Source: Isoetes taiwanensis
Lineage: Eukaryota > Streptophyta > Lycopodiopsida > Isoetales > Isoetaceae
Direction of reading: 5' to 3'
Assembly: GCA_021234155.1 (NCBI GenBank)
Contig: JAJEKV010000093.1
Span: 620,001-684,000 of the forward strand
DNA length: 64,000 bases
Each line of letters starts with the position of its first letter. The first letter of the stretch is position 1. The translations under genes were made by a program, and so were the position numbers. The notes beneath the pieces are model-generated. The model worked only from the letters and a program-made list of their open reading frames with translations, did not search any database and had not been told where the DNA came from. This document shows positions 1 to 11,249 of the stretch, one piece after another.

Positions 1-870
1 TTGGATGCTAGAACCATATTTGTCTTCCCCGTCCCTACTATAAACGGCCCAAATCAAACAGACCCAAATCCGGCCCCTAACCTGATAGCAAACCCTACCA
101 AAATTGATGTTAATTGAGAGCTCTCGGAATAAGCTTTCCATCGAACTAAAGATCATTGAAAACGGAGTTCAGATGCTCAAGTTACAAGGAAAAATGCCGG
201 CAGTCCTAAGCGCCATCGTCACGAGCGCCTTCCAAGTTTTGATTTGAGCTAGAGCTCTAGTGGCCTTTTTATTTGGTTGATTGGTTCATATCAGGTTCAT
301 TCCTGGTTTGGCGACCTTTTCTTATTCCATTGTTTTGTTCAGGTGTTTGATGTATCTTCGTATCATTTATATTTTGATTATAGAGTTTTCAAGAGAGAGG
401 TTGGGATTTGAAGATGGCAATCGAGATCTACGAAGATCTAGATTTATCACAAGTTGGAAAAAAAATTAGAATGTCCAATACCTATTAGTTGTGGAGTTGA
501 TTGCAGTTAATGCAAAATCTATGAATGCCTAAAATGGTGACTAATATCCCATTTAGAAGGCATCAAATCGTTTGAGTTTTACAAGAAACCTGGAAAAAAT
601 TAGATGTTCTGATAGCATGGCAAGGAAACACTCCATGCATAGAGACAATGTGCTCTAATTTGATGTTGTTATGCTCATGTGGCTTGGATAGATGTGATTT
701 ATTTAGTATGTTCTCTAGTTGTGATTATTATTAGAAATGCATGTACTGAAAACTTGTAAGTTTGTTTTCATTTCCTTTCTAAACACATCTTCCATATCCC
801 GGCACAATATGTTCAATTAGTTATGTCTGACTAGCTGCTGCATGTGCTGTTGAACACGACCTCCATGGGC
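1..870. other. AT-rich intergenic DNA with one recognisable repeat module
   Basis: I see no convincing gene here. At about 110-190 there is a module (CTCT.GGAATAAGCTTTCC ... AACTAAAGATCATTGAAAACGGAGTT ... ATGCTCAAGTTAC, gaps shown by dots) that resembles the core of the 180-bp repeats at 60.8-61.8 kb. A short open frame at 281-469 shows no family features. Confidence 0.5.
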
Positions 871-1120
871 TTGTTGGGATCATATCTTCAGGAGGTTATG
901 GATACACGGACTCAGTTGTGTCCTCCGGTGCAGTATTGAATTCGCCTATACGATTGTACTGTCTACCAGCATACTTATTACTGCTAAGGTTTTTCCCTCA
1001 AAACCATTCAGGGCGGGGGTTTTTTAATCTTGACAGTAATATGCCTGTTGCTCTCTTTATTTGGGTCCCATAGACCAATTGGCCTCTGTGGACGATAAAA
1101 ATACATTCTATTCTATTCTT
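871..1120 (+). mobile_element. LINE 3' end fragment with (TTCTA)n tail
   Basis: This stretch aligns by eye along its length with the reverse complement of 7281-7550, the 3' end of the large minus-strand LINE. Shared blocks are GAGGTTATGGAT.CACGGACTC, TTATTACTGCTAAGG, GGGTCCCATAGACCAATTGG and TGTGGACG followed by A-rich DNA. It ends in about three TTCTA units at 1105-1120 instead of poly(A). The part it matches encodes the C-terminus of ORF2 (motif around ERLWMHGLACVLRDG in the longer copy), but no frame is open here. It is a 5'-truncated, decayed copy. The 5' limit is only approximate. Confidence 0.75.
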
Positions 1121-2265
1121 ATGATATGCTCTTTGTGCATGGCATATACACAACAATTGTAATATATGCATGGGCATTTCATGTGTTGGGCATTTCATGT
1201 GTGCTATGTACAGAAATCGTAGATAATGCATTGCATCAATGATCTACAACCATCTGAGTTGCCAGCATGCAAGACCATCAATGATTTAGCACATTCCAAA
1301 GTTTAATTCTCCATAACGAATACTCTTTCCAAAAGAGGTATGATAAAGACATTTCCCAGATATTCCAATGATCCAAAACAACTCTGGAAAGTATTAGTTA
1401 CAATGCAAGGATAAAAGTGCATTGGCATGACTTTATGTTGCCCATAAGAATGCTTGTTCTTCCTTGGACTTCTTTTTGTTGCCTGCCACGTGTTCATGCA
1501 TGCACCACGTGCTGATAACGATTTGGAAATATCCTGCATTAGATTCTTTCTTTAAATTTTGAGATTCTTTATAAAATTGGGAAGAGGTCGCTTTCATAAC
1601 CTATGTTTGAAGAGTAGCTTGTCAAGAAGATTCGTTATCAATGGTTAAGGTGAGCAATAAAGTCGTCCATAGAACAATGAATGTGGAGGGATTCTAGATG
1701 ATTCCTTATCAATGGTTAAGAAGAGTAGGGTTTGTGAACATATCCTTGCTTGAAACAAAAATTTGAGTTGAATTGAATTAAAAATTAAAAAAGTGTGATA
1801 ATTTAGATCTAAACATTTACCCTTCTCGTTACATGCATGGATAATATACATACGTACCTAAAAGTTACCCTTTTACTTTAGAATGCCTCTCAAAGCTTGA
1901 AAGTTTCTGCAGAGAATGTTTAAATATGCAACAGGCCAACTGCAAGGTAAGAATAGAATTGGTTGTTTACGTTGAGTTCTCTATAATAAAGTAACATTGT
2001 AGAGAATTTATTGTATGATGTATTTACCATACAATGCACATTTATATATTTTCAGTATCACTGTGTGAAGCAGGCAGCAATCTGCTTAAAGAACATTGCT
2101 TCAATGTTCTACATAAATAGCCTGTCATAAATAGCCTGTACGGGCCTTTACCCAAAAAATGGATGCCAAAATGCTAATCTCTTACCAAACACTCTTCTTT
2201 TCAGATACAGAATCTGCAGACGCCTATCAAACAATTCGACAAGATGACACTGCATGGAGTCGTCT
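1121..2265. other. Intergenic DNA, nothing recognised
   Basis: AT-rich DNA between the LINE fragment and the KAS III 3' end. The open frames here are short, lack family motifs and look like chance. A CACGTG-type E-box/G-box core (GCACGTGC-like) occurs near 1490-1510, with no gene nearby for it to control. Confidence 0.5.
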
Positions 2266-2349
2266 CAGATATGCTATCGGGTAGCATAAGTTGGAACTGC
2301 AACCTATCAGATATGCTATCGGGTAGCATAAGTTGGAACTGCAACCACT
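2266..2349. repeat. 42-bp tandem duplication beside the KAS III stop codon
   Basis: A block beginning CAGATATGCTATCGGGTAGC occurs at 2266 and again at 2308, in perfect or near-perfect copy (period 42). Each unit holds the small palindrome ATGCTATCGGGTAGCAT. It lies just downstream of the KAS III stop codon on the minus strand, so it is probably in the 3' UTR. Confidence 0.85.
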
Positions 2350-2358
2350 TTATTCTTT

Positions 2359-4479
2359 CTATCCCCATCTAAAAATTGCAGATGCCCATGTGAGCCCGGC
2401 ACCAAAACCTGCAGTCGCAATGATGTGGCCAGGTTGCACCTGACCATTCCTCACTGCCTCGTCAAGGGCTAGAGGGATGGATGCAGCACTTGTGTTTCCA
2501 TAACCCGAGAGGTTTGAGATAACTTTTTCTGGAGGGATTCTCAGTCGTTCAGCAACTGCATCTAAAATTCTTTGGTTTGCCTGCAAGAACATGGGGATTA
2601 ACAATCAAACTTGATCTCTAAAACAAGAAAATCTGCATAACAAAGACATCAACAGTATCTGGCAAACAGAATATGGCTCTTCTTGCTGATCACTAACTAA
2701 AGATTTTGATTCAAAATAAGCTACCAGGATGAATGAAGATGAGAAATCAACACAAATAAAACTATGGAGGTATCATTCTCATGGACCATACCTCAACCAT
2801 TTGTCTTATTATGTTATGGGGCAACCAAGTGAAGGAAACAGAAAGGATTAGACTAGATAAAATAACAGGAAACTTGTTGACTCATATACACACATCCTTG
2901 TATCTCTCTAAGATTAATACAAAATCACGGGGAAATTCATATTACGTACCTGATGCAGTAGCAACCAGTCAACATTATCATGCTGCAGGCAAGCCTCTTC
3001 CATTGCTGCTTCAACAACTTGAGGCACAGCACGACAAGCAAACCTAAAAACCTCTTTACCGTTCATTTGGATACAACTATATGAAGCCTTCTTAGGAATC
3101 TTGAGTGCACCATTTGAAGATTCTTTGTTGTGTATTAATGCACCATTACTATCTCCAATTTGGGCATGCAGGTGCCTGACAATGGTGTTATTCAAAAGTT
3201 AGAAGTGATACAGAAGAAGAGACAAGTGCAAATGCAAAGATGCCAAAATTTTACAGAAATCATACAAGAGCTAAGATTTAGAAGTACAACAGTTTCAAGT
3301 AACATGCATACTTTTGGCCTACGCCATCAGTCCGCATGTCAAAACCAAGTAAGTTGTCTTCTCCATTATCTGTGGCCTGAAAAAGAGGATTAATAGGATA
3401 GTGTAATTCCATCAAATGACCATGATAGAGATGATCGCTAACCTTCAAAACCAGCGCGCCAGAGGCGTCCCCAAAGAGAATGCAGGTGCCTCTGTCTGTC
3501 CAGTCAACATATCTAGAGAGTGCATCTGCACCAATCACTAACACATTCTCGTATCCCCCCCCTGTAGGGAGGATGGCACTTCATCAATAGAAGATTAAAG
3601 ATATACTTTGACAAATACAGGACATGGAAGCAGCTTGTACCTTTGATGAAACGGCTGGCAGTTACAAGCCCCAAAACAAAACCACTGCATGCAGCTGTCA
3701 AATCCATTGCAATGGCATTTGAACAACCAAGTTCTCTCTGCACCTGGTTTTTGAAAAAGCTAATACGTAAGCAGGAGCTACTCCATGAAACGGCGAATCC
3801 AGTGGGAAAATACCTGAGGAGCACTACCAAAAAGATCATCTGGAGTAGAAGAGCATAGAATAATTAAATCTACATCTTCGGGTTTCACATTGCCCATTTC
3901 AAGTGCTTTTCTTGAAGATTCAACAGCCAAGCTAGTTAAAGACTCATCCTCTGCAAAGGAAAACGCATTCATTAAATACCTTCTAACATGCAGACAAAGT
4001 TAAGCAATAATGACTTACCCGAAAGAACTCGACGATACCGAATTCCTGTTCTAACAGCGATCCATTCATCCGAAGTGTCCACGACTTTGGAGAGATCGTC
4101 ATTAGATATAACATGCTTGGGCACGGCTGATCCACATCCAATCAACTTAGATCCTCTACCAACAACCCTACAAAACAAAAAGCAAAAAAGGAATCCAACA
4201 CTTAAAATGCAGGACCGAAATCTAACACTTGGGTCCAATTCAAAAAACCCAAAACAGAAATCCGACACCAGCAATGTGAGCAGGAGTGAACCTTTTAGGA
4301 CGGGTCGTGGTGGAAGAAGTAGAAGCAGCTCGGGCAGCATCGTCCTCCTTCAAGCCGGTGGCTACCGAGCATGTGACAGGATAAAAACGCGGGGGCATTG
4401 ATAGTGAGGTGCCATAGCTGCCGGAGGAGAAGGAGATCCGGGAGCAAGGGAGGGCCTTTGCTGCCATAGCCATAGCCAC
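2359..4479 (-). CDS. KASIII: 3-oxoacyl-[acyl-carrier-protein] synthase III, plastid (8 exons)
   Basis: KAS III condenses acetyl-CoA with malonyl-ACP, the first step of type II fatty-acid synthesis in plastids. The exons I read are 4479-4292, 4167-4019, 3950-3814, 3743-3641, 3561-3443, 3376-3312, 3175-2950 and 2580-2359, every junction GT-AG. They join to 1,209 nt, which is 402 residues plus stop and usual for plant KAS III. The catalytic triad is visible: Cys about 177 in TAACSGF, His about 328 in LLLHQANQRI, and Asn about 358 in GYGNTSAAS. The ending [16 protein letters not shown] is also typical. The first 60 or so residues are rich in Ser, Ala and Arg with few acids, as expected of a plastid transit peptide. 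I chose the ATG at 4479 because it opens this peptide and no earlier in-frame ATG is supported. The gene looks intact. Confidence 0.95.
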
Positions 4480-5820
4480 AGAAGAAGAAAGGCAGTGTTG
4501 TGTTTTTAGAGTATTTTTGGGTCGACGGGCGCCATTCTTTAGTGTGGCCTTTTGATCGGCCCATAAGTGTTGCCCAAATCCTTGTATAAAACATTTTGGT
4601 AGGGTTATTTATCCTTTTTGTGTTTTTGTTTTCCTTTTAAATTTGTATTACACATTTGTTTCCTTTAAATCCCTCTCAGCCCCCCAAAAAGCATTTTCCA
4701 CAATTGTGCAAAAATCCTACATGTTAGACTATTTCAGTGTCAAGGACATCTTAAAAACAATTGGATCTCTTGCATTTAATAAATGCATATCAATGGTGGT
4801 TGTTTGGGTTGGGTGTACCAATTCATTCTATATATTTCACTCTATGATCTATAATGTTCCTTTTGTCTTTTACATAAAGAACAGTTAGGTACAATTCAGT
4901 CTTGTACGCCTATCAAGTCCTGCCATGTGCCACGTTTACTTTCCAAGAGGTTTAAAAAAGAAAGTTGTCAAAATTTTTACTCGACAACCTGGACTCCTTC
5001 CTCGCAACTTGCAATCTCTATCCGGTGTTCTATGATTTTCACCCAGCCTTCTGTAATTCTACCCAACATTCTGACTGCTGATTTCACCAATTTATTTTTC
5101 ATGTTACATGAATGGCAATTTACATGCCATTCCTGGCATGTTGACTGGGCTCCACGCTCCATGCGATGCCTGTTTCCATGCTCGGAATAGCATGTAAATT
5201 GCTAGTCCTATATACAGAAGTGAACCCTAAGAAGATTGGAGATTGTCACAATTATGCGCCAGCATCTGTGCATCTAGCATCCAATGGACTTTCACAAAAC
5301 TCATGTGTTGTAGTTTGACTTTACATTCATTTAGGTGGAAACCTTGCCAACATGCCAAGAGTGGAGGCAAAGTTGAAACACCAAGAATATCTGGCAAATG
5401 GACATTGGTGTAATATGGAGGCAAGGTAGGCATCTATTTGCCACTTGTCATGCATTTGACAATAGTCAAGAAGAATGCAAGTAAATGTAACAAAGAATGA
5501 AGTAAGTGCAAAAGAATATTGGGTTAATTTGCCAACATTGAATTAAGAATATAGAGGCAACGTTCTCAAAAAAGAAAATGTGCCAAGTGTGATTACTGAA
5601 ATTGATGGTCTATGCAAAGTTTGATTGCCTGGAAATGCATCATTTGGTTGGTCTATGCAAAGAACATGTTATATATTGATCTTGTTTGAATTTGTCGAGG
5701 AGCTTCAATATTTATTATAACTTTAGTTCCCTTTAATTTACTACAATTGCCTCTTAATGATGAAGTCAAATTCACCTGTCTCTACAAAGCTAATGCTCTC
5801 CATGCCAAACGTGATAGTCG
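4480..5820. other. Upstream flank of KAS III and intergenic DNA
   Basis: This holds the presumed promoter and 5' UTR of KAS III (reading leftwards from about 4500-4600). I see no decisive TATA box. The remainder is AT-rich without recognisable genes or transposon ends. Confidence 0.4.
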
Positions 5821-5824
5821 CTTG

Positions 5825-5887
5825 TCACACGGCTAACTGAAGAGAAAGAAGCAGCACTAGCTTCTTTCTCTTCAGTTAGCGGTGTGA
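5825..5887. repeat. Near-perfect hairpin, 21-bp stem and 7-nt loop
   Basis: GCTAACTGAAGAGAAAGAAG(C) at 5832-5852 is the exact reverse complement of the arm ending GTTAGC at 5880, separated by AGCACTA. Outer bases (TCACAC/GGTGTGA) extend pairing to about 28 bp with one mismatch or bulge. I see no direct flanking duplication. The loop is too short for a typical plant miRNA precursor. Confidence 0.85.
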
Positions 5888-6126
5888 ATATGCATTCTTC
5901 CTTGCTGCTACTATGATCCGGTGCTAGTGGGGTTTGCCGATGTGCCAGAAGATTTTCTTCTTCAAAGAAATTGCTGATTTGATTCTGAAGCAGCTTCAAG
6001 GCGGTCTTGTGGATTCGGCCTGGTAAGCCACTAACGTGGCATTTTGCTCTCAATCTTTTTAAGAATGATGATTTGTTAAGCAAATCACACCGAAAGGGCG
6101 CAGAGTCTATAAGGTGGAGAAGAATT

Positions 6127-6897
6127 GAAGCCGAATTCATAAAGAGAGCAGTTTTGGGTCTGTTTGGCAGTCTTTTTAGTTGGATCTTCTATCCATTTGG
6201 TTTTTTTTTCCCTCCTCTTGCTCTTTCTTGCTAGCGGAAAGATCTAGGGATGTTTTCTTGACAGGAGCAGAGTAAATTCTTGATCTTAAATTTACAGTTT
6301 TAAAACAGGATGTTAGATTATTTGAGATCGCCGAGCTAGGGATTTGAGTGTGTCGGGGAAGGCGCTTCCATCAAGACCGGATATCATGTTTTAATTAGGG
6401 AGAGTTCGGTGGGGCGGGGTGTGTGTCTAGCCTATACAGGTTGGCTGACTGGAGCATCCCGACAATGCAGCATCTTAAATTAATCTCACATTTGGTTGTA
6501 AAGCTGTTGAATTTGTTCATAGTTTGAAGCATATTTGCTTCTCTGAGCAGTGCGGGAGATTGTTCAGGTTACTCCACATCTCTTTTCTCTTCATTTCTAT
6601 TTCTGCAAGAGGTTTTCTTGGAGCATTCAAGATCTGTTTGTAGCTTGTGGAAAATGGGCATTTGGCTCCTATAGTATTCTGTTTAATTGGGAAGATGTTA
6701 ATACTGTAGTACTGGTTAGACAGAATAAGAGGTTGAGAGAGGCTCATGTGTACTTTAGTCACTGATATATTCTGATCCAGAAGGGATCATTTGTATATAA
6801 ACTATATCTGATCCATGAGGGATCTTTGTATTGTATTGTAATTTTTCCTATCTGATCAATACAATAACTTCTTACCTTCAAAAAAAAAAAAAAAAAG
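6127..6897 (+). mobile_element. Possible retroposed sequence ending in poly(A)
   Basis: The segment ends in a run of about 17 A at 6880-6897, preceded by AATACAATAA (a plausible polyadenylation signal), and abuts a LINE coding fragment. AAGAATTGA occurs just before 6127 and again directly after the A run, which could be a 9-bp target duplication. Neither the insert's identity nor its 5' boundary can be settled by eye. A frame at 6550-6765 shows no family signature. Confidence 0.3.
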
Positions 6898-7130
6898 AAT
6901 TGAGACTGGCAGATGGACAGGAGAGTCACACCGGGACAGGCTTTATCGGTGCTACCAAGTGGGAACGTTGAGGATGAATGTCGCACTCTTCAGAGTTGTC
7001 CGACGTATGATCACATCTGGGTACGCTATATTGAGTATCAGCTATGGCAGCTTAACCCGCATCAGCAATGTATCTTCTCTTCTCAGGTCAGTGAACCAAT
7101 CCTTTGGCTGACTAATAGCATCCTTTGAGA
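6898..7130 (+). mobile_element. LINE ORF2 C-terminal fragment
   Basis: Translation gives RIETGRW-like sequence followed in another frame by NVEDECRTLQSCPTYDHI. These match the C-terminal zinc-finger-like block of the LINEs at 7.5-7.9 kb (CRCCHLYAIEDECHTL) and 32.5-32.8 kb (RIETGRW, then RICRCCH). Frames are broken, so it is a remnant. It begins immediately after the poly(A) run of the preceding segment, so the latter may have inserted into it. Confidence 0.6.
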
Positions 7131-7323
7131 ATGTGTTTTTTATTTCCATCTTATCATATAGAGAAACGTAAACACTTTAAGTTCTGTATTCTAGAGGAGG
7201 TTGGTGCTTCTATATCTCTTACTAAAATGTTCTTCACCATATTATATGTGTTTCCTTAGGTTTTGCATCAAATTCTTTTATAGAATAGAATAGGTTTTTT
7301 CGCGTCCACGGAGACCAATTGGC

Positions 7324-7898
7324 CTATGGGACCCAAACAAAAAAGCGACAAGCATATTCTTGTGGCGGGATTAAAAACCCCGCGAAGGGTTTTCGAGGGA
7401 AAACCTTAGCGGTAATAAGCATCCGCACTGCTTTGTGTACAATTGCATAGGGCAGTTCAATACCATCCCGTAGGACACAAGCGAGTCCGTGCATCCATAA
7501 CCTCTCGGAGGTATGACCCCAACAATCCCCGATCTTTGTAGTCAATAAGCGGATGCTGGCGCGGCTGCCCGGGCACTAGTAATCAAACATATCACTCGGA
7601 TATGGGCAAATCTTTGGGCGATCTTGAGGGTATGACATTCATCCTCAATCGCATACAGGTGGCAACAGCGGCAAAGCCTTTGTTCTCGTGGTTCAGAGCC
7701 CAGCCGCCCTGTTTCAATGCGGGGCGATGTGCACCATCGCGAATGGAAGCTATAAGTCTGGCGCTTCTTCATGGGCATTTGGGTGTACAAATCTTGGTGT
7801 GGGCCTCTTGTGAGCCTAGGATTGACTTGCTGGCGATAGTGTGCCGGTTTAACATGCGTCGGAACCCTGCATCCCGAGCTTGCGAAGGAAAGTAGCAT
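7324..7898 (-). pseudogene. LINE ORF2 C-terminal region with Cys/His motif
   Basis: Two overlapping minus-strand frames. The upstream one (7898-7542) contains RIETGRL then RLCRCCHLYAIEDECHTL, a CxxC...H type motif typical of the region after reverse transcriptase in plant LINEs. The second (7545-7324) holds ERLWMHGLACVLRDGIELPY and ends at the stop just before the 3' tail. The same blocks appear in the copies at 871-1120, 6898-7130 and 32257-33081. The -/+ frame change between the two parts shows decay. Confidence 0.75.
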
Positions 7899-8274
7899 CT
7901 AGGTGCGGTTTAAGTGCCTGCGATCTTTCTTTGTCGACACGGGCGCATCGTTTGCTGCACACCCAGTAGCGAGAACCAGCGAGCTTGCTTGTCTTTCCAG
8001 CCGAGGATTTCAGGCGTTGGGGACCCATCGGCGTGGCCAAAAGCAATGGGGGCAAAGCGTGTATCGGCCATAGCGACCACCTTTTGGAAGTAAGCGATAT
8101 GGCGTTCCAATGCAGCCCGTTGAAGGGTAGAAAGCTCTCTCTGAGTAGGATCTGGTACAGGCGTGGACTTCACCCCGGGGCCCGTGCCAAGAAGGCCTTT
8201 TGCACTGCTTCGAGGTCATTCGGTGTGAGGGATATCACCCGGACCCACACTTCGCCCCATACAAAAGGACCGGC

Positions 8275-9217
8275 TCAACCAAGGCCCGAAACAAATGTGA
8301 CTGGTGGCTCCATGCATACAACTCTGCTTTGTGGCTGTTGTTCTGCATGGCATACAATGCTTTCCAACCCGCCCCGCAACCTGATAGCTGCATCCCAATG
8401 AGTGGTAGTTGAGAACTCAATCCCCAAGTACTTGTAGGTCGGAGCCACCTCTACCTCCGCCTTGGTAAGTGAATGAATGTGGGAAGCCTTTGGGACGGGA
8501 TAGCGAACTAGCGACACCCTAGTTTTGGCCAAGTTAACTCGCATGCCAATGAATTGGCAAAAAGTGTCAAGAGCATCCAGGTGACGTTGCATGTCCTCTG
8601 GAGTATAGGCTATGAGGTTGACATCGTCAGCATATATGAGTTGTCGGATTGTGTGATGCATGAGATGTGCGTTCGCACCTCCATGTTCAGAGAGCCAATC
8701 TTCCAACTGATCAATGTATAGGCCAAAGAGTGTGGGGAAGAGGGGCAACCCCGCGCACTCAATGCTACCGATCACTGCATTTTGTCTTTGCCGATGTGAT
8801 CTGACACGAGCATGCCTCATACAGCCCGATATATTGCATTACGCTGCAAGTCGGGGAGGTCCCGGCCTACCGCAATCGGTCCCATAGCTTGTTGGGGGTA
8901 CTTGTGTCGAGCGCTTTTGCAAAATCCGCGAAACTCTTGATGCAGTGTCTTGCCGTGATTCTCGCTATCTTCAATCAATGTGGCAGAGTGAAGATATGAT
9001 CAATGGTGGAATGTGCGGGCGAAAACCCGCTTTGTATAAGAGCTTCGCACCTCCGTTTCCTCGCCCATATTGTCGGTATTTGCTCAAGGATGCCCGATAG
9101 CAGTTTTGTAAAGAGAGAGCTGACCATATGATGCGGTAGTTGGCGGGCATTGAGGGTCCCCGCTTTGTATATGGGCACTACCCTACTAGTGGTCCATTGC
9201 GTGGGAAGCCTTCGCAA
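8275..9217 (-). pseudogene. LINE reverse transcriptase region
   Basis: The active-site box is present as IYADDVNLIA in the frame 8820-8275, preceded by PLFPTLFGLYIDQLEDWL and followed by the conserved thumb-side motif TYKYLGIEF. Upstream, 9217-8975 encodes PTQWTTSRVVPIYKAG and SGFSPAHSTIDHIFTL, which are classical non-LTR reverse transcriptase motifs. The two parts are in different frames and the region between them (8820-8975) has lost the connecting motif. The domain makes cDNA by target-primed reverse transcription. This copy is dead. Confidence 0.85.
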
Positions 9218-9609
9218 TGCCGGTGGAGGACGAGCACCCGGTGGAGGCCCAGCCCATTTCGGAAGTTACGCGCATGCCATCTAAATCTCTTTGCCTTCCC
9301 ATTAGCTAGGCGTTGTAGGCCCATGATGACATCCCCTCTGTGATAACCGAGCCATGCCTATCTGTGTGGAGGGATTTGGTGCCCGCCCTCGGCGAAGTAA
9401 ATGCAAATTTATTTGCCGTCTTTGTACCCATTGCTCGGGGTGATGTTCCCCGTGGGCTGTGCGGGCTTGCTCAAGACCCTTCTCCGAATGTCACGGGGTG
9501 CCGGTCCAAGAGACCAAACATCTGTTGTTGATGCTCTGCGAGGTATCTGGCCTTCTTGTTCTTGAGAAAGGAGCGGTATTGACTTACGGCCTGTGGGCGG
9601 GAGATGGGA

Positions 9610-10402
9610 TCAGTGACTTGCCGGGGTGTGCGTTTGAGCTCCGACACTCATCATCAAACCATCATTTGCGGGAAGGGGAAGGTGGTAGTGCACGAGGGTT
9701 CGCCGTGAGCGGCCTCTCCCAAAGCATCTTTCTGCAGCCGTCAGAAGCAGATGTGTCAGCTGAGCATATTGCTCTTGAAGTGTGGGGAGTTGCAGCAGTC
9801 CCGCCAGATCATGCTCAAGCAACTGGGCATAGGTCCTGCGGCCGTAGTCAGCGTGGGCTGGGGCACCGCGGTGTGTTGAGGTAGTAGATGCACGGGGAGC
9901 CTCCCAATGGAGATGCATGAGCAGGGGCGGTGGTCGAGTCTACTTCCTGCGTCGAGAGTGTCCGTCCCGATGGAAAAATGAGTAACCAGTGCGAGATCCG
10001 TTCCTCAACCAGCCAGATAATCCACCACCTGCTGGAGCCGCCCCCTTGGTTCTCCACGTCTACAAGTGCGGCGGTGGAAGACGGCCATTGTGCCAACCCA
10101 TTACAAATAACCAGGTCAAAGATACTACCCAGCAACAACAATTGCCTGCCATATCGCGAAATATGGTTGTCGTCTGATATCCTTGACCAAGCCACCTCTT
10201 GAGGGGGTTCAAGCGCAAGGCGTCCCTGCTGCGGGGGCTCAAATTTTGGAACTGCTTTCGGTTCTGCGGCGTGCATTAAAGTTAAGCCAAACAACATAAC
10301 CACGCTTATTTGTTTGTCTTTGTTGTATGTCATCATATAAATCGACATAGGGCTCCAATCGATCCACATCCGAATGAGTGTTATAAAAGTTGCTCTCGCC
10401 AT
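9610..10402 (-). pseudogene. LINE endonuclease C-terminal part and linker
   Basis: The frame 10402-9848 includes RYGRQLLLLGSIFDLVICNGLA-type sequence and a following LVEERISHW segment. These resemble the last third of the apurinic-like endonuclease (EEP) domain of LINE ORF2. The next frame (9918-9610) starts near the position where the DHRP motif would lie and runs through an acidic and leucine-rich linker (AQLLEHDLAGLLQLPTLQEQ). Assignment rests on order and motif similarity. The N-terminal endonuclease motifs are not clear. Confidence 0.6.
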
Positions 10403-11249
10403 GTGGAAAGTAGCATGCTGCTATGAGAAGAGTATCGCCACTGTCATCTTTTCACCGCACCCACAAGTAGCGATTGTACAATGCATTTTTTTGTGCAACG
10501 AGGTGAGTGCCTCAAGGTTACCTGCGGTAGTAGCGTGCAACCCCGCCATGCCCTCGCTAAACACTGTGCGATCATTGAACACCGAGAAATGCGATAGCTG
10601 GGAGGTCCGGTAGTACGCATTGCTGCATGCTCCCATGTTTCTATGAGGGAAAATGAGATCCATATCGGTGCAATAGCATTGAGACTCTCGCCTTTACGCG
10701 GGGAAGCCCCAACAGTTCAAGACACCATCCGGAGGTTCCTATTTGTTGGCATTGATGTGGATGCTCGATGATCTACCCGGTTGTAGGGGGCGGTGTGCGG
10801 CGCTTTGAGCAACGGTCGGGCGGCGGGCGAGGAGGTGCGATAGAATGCTTGGCAAGAGAAGCGGCGGCGGCAGCGGGCGAGAGTGGCGGCGGCATGACGC
10901 GTGCCCGGCAACCTCGGCAGGCGCCCGGCACGAAAATCGCAGCTTGCCCGGACAAAGGCCTGCAGCCCCCCCTCTATGACGGACGTCCCTGACCTGGGCC
11001 AGCTGCTGCCGGCAGGACTCCTATTGCATCGGGTGAGATCTGGGTGCGATATCTGAGGCGATCCCCTTGATTTGCCTACTCGACGGGATGGCCTCACGTA
11101 CTCGCATATGCCCGTGAAGGTGACAACGTGGCGGGCGTCTGTCGTTGAGTCCCAAAGGCGGCTTGCTCTAGCAATAATGTACCGTAGTTGGGAATGCCAT
11201 TCGAGATAGGATCTCATCCTCTATGCGCTTGGTGAGATCTTCTCCTGCC

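Noticed and set aside
5825-5887. miRNA precursor
   Set aside because: A 7-nt loop and exact full-length pairing are unlike plant MIR genes.
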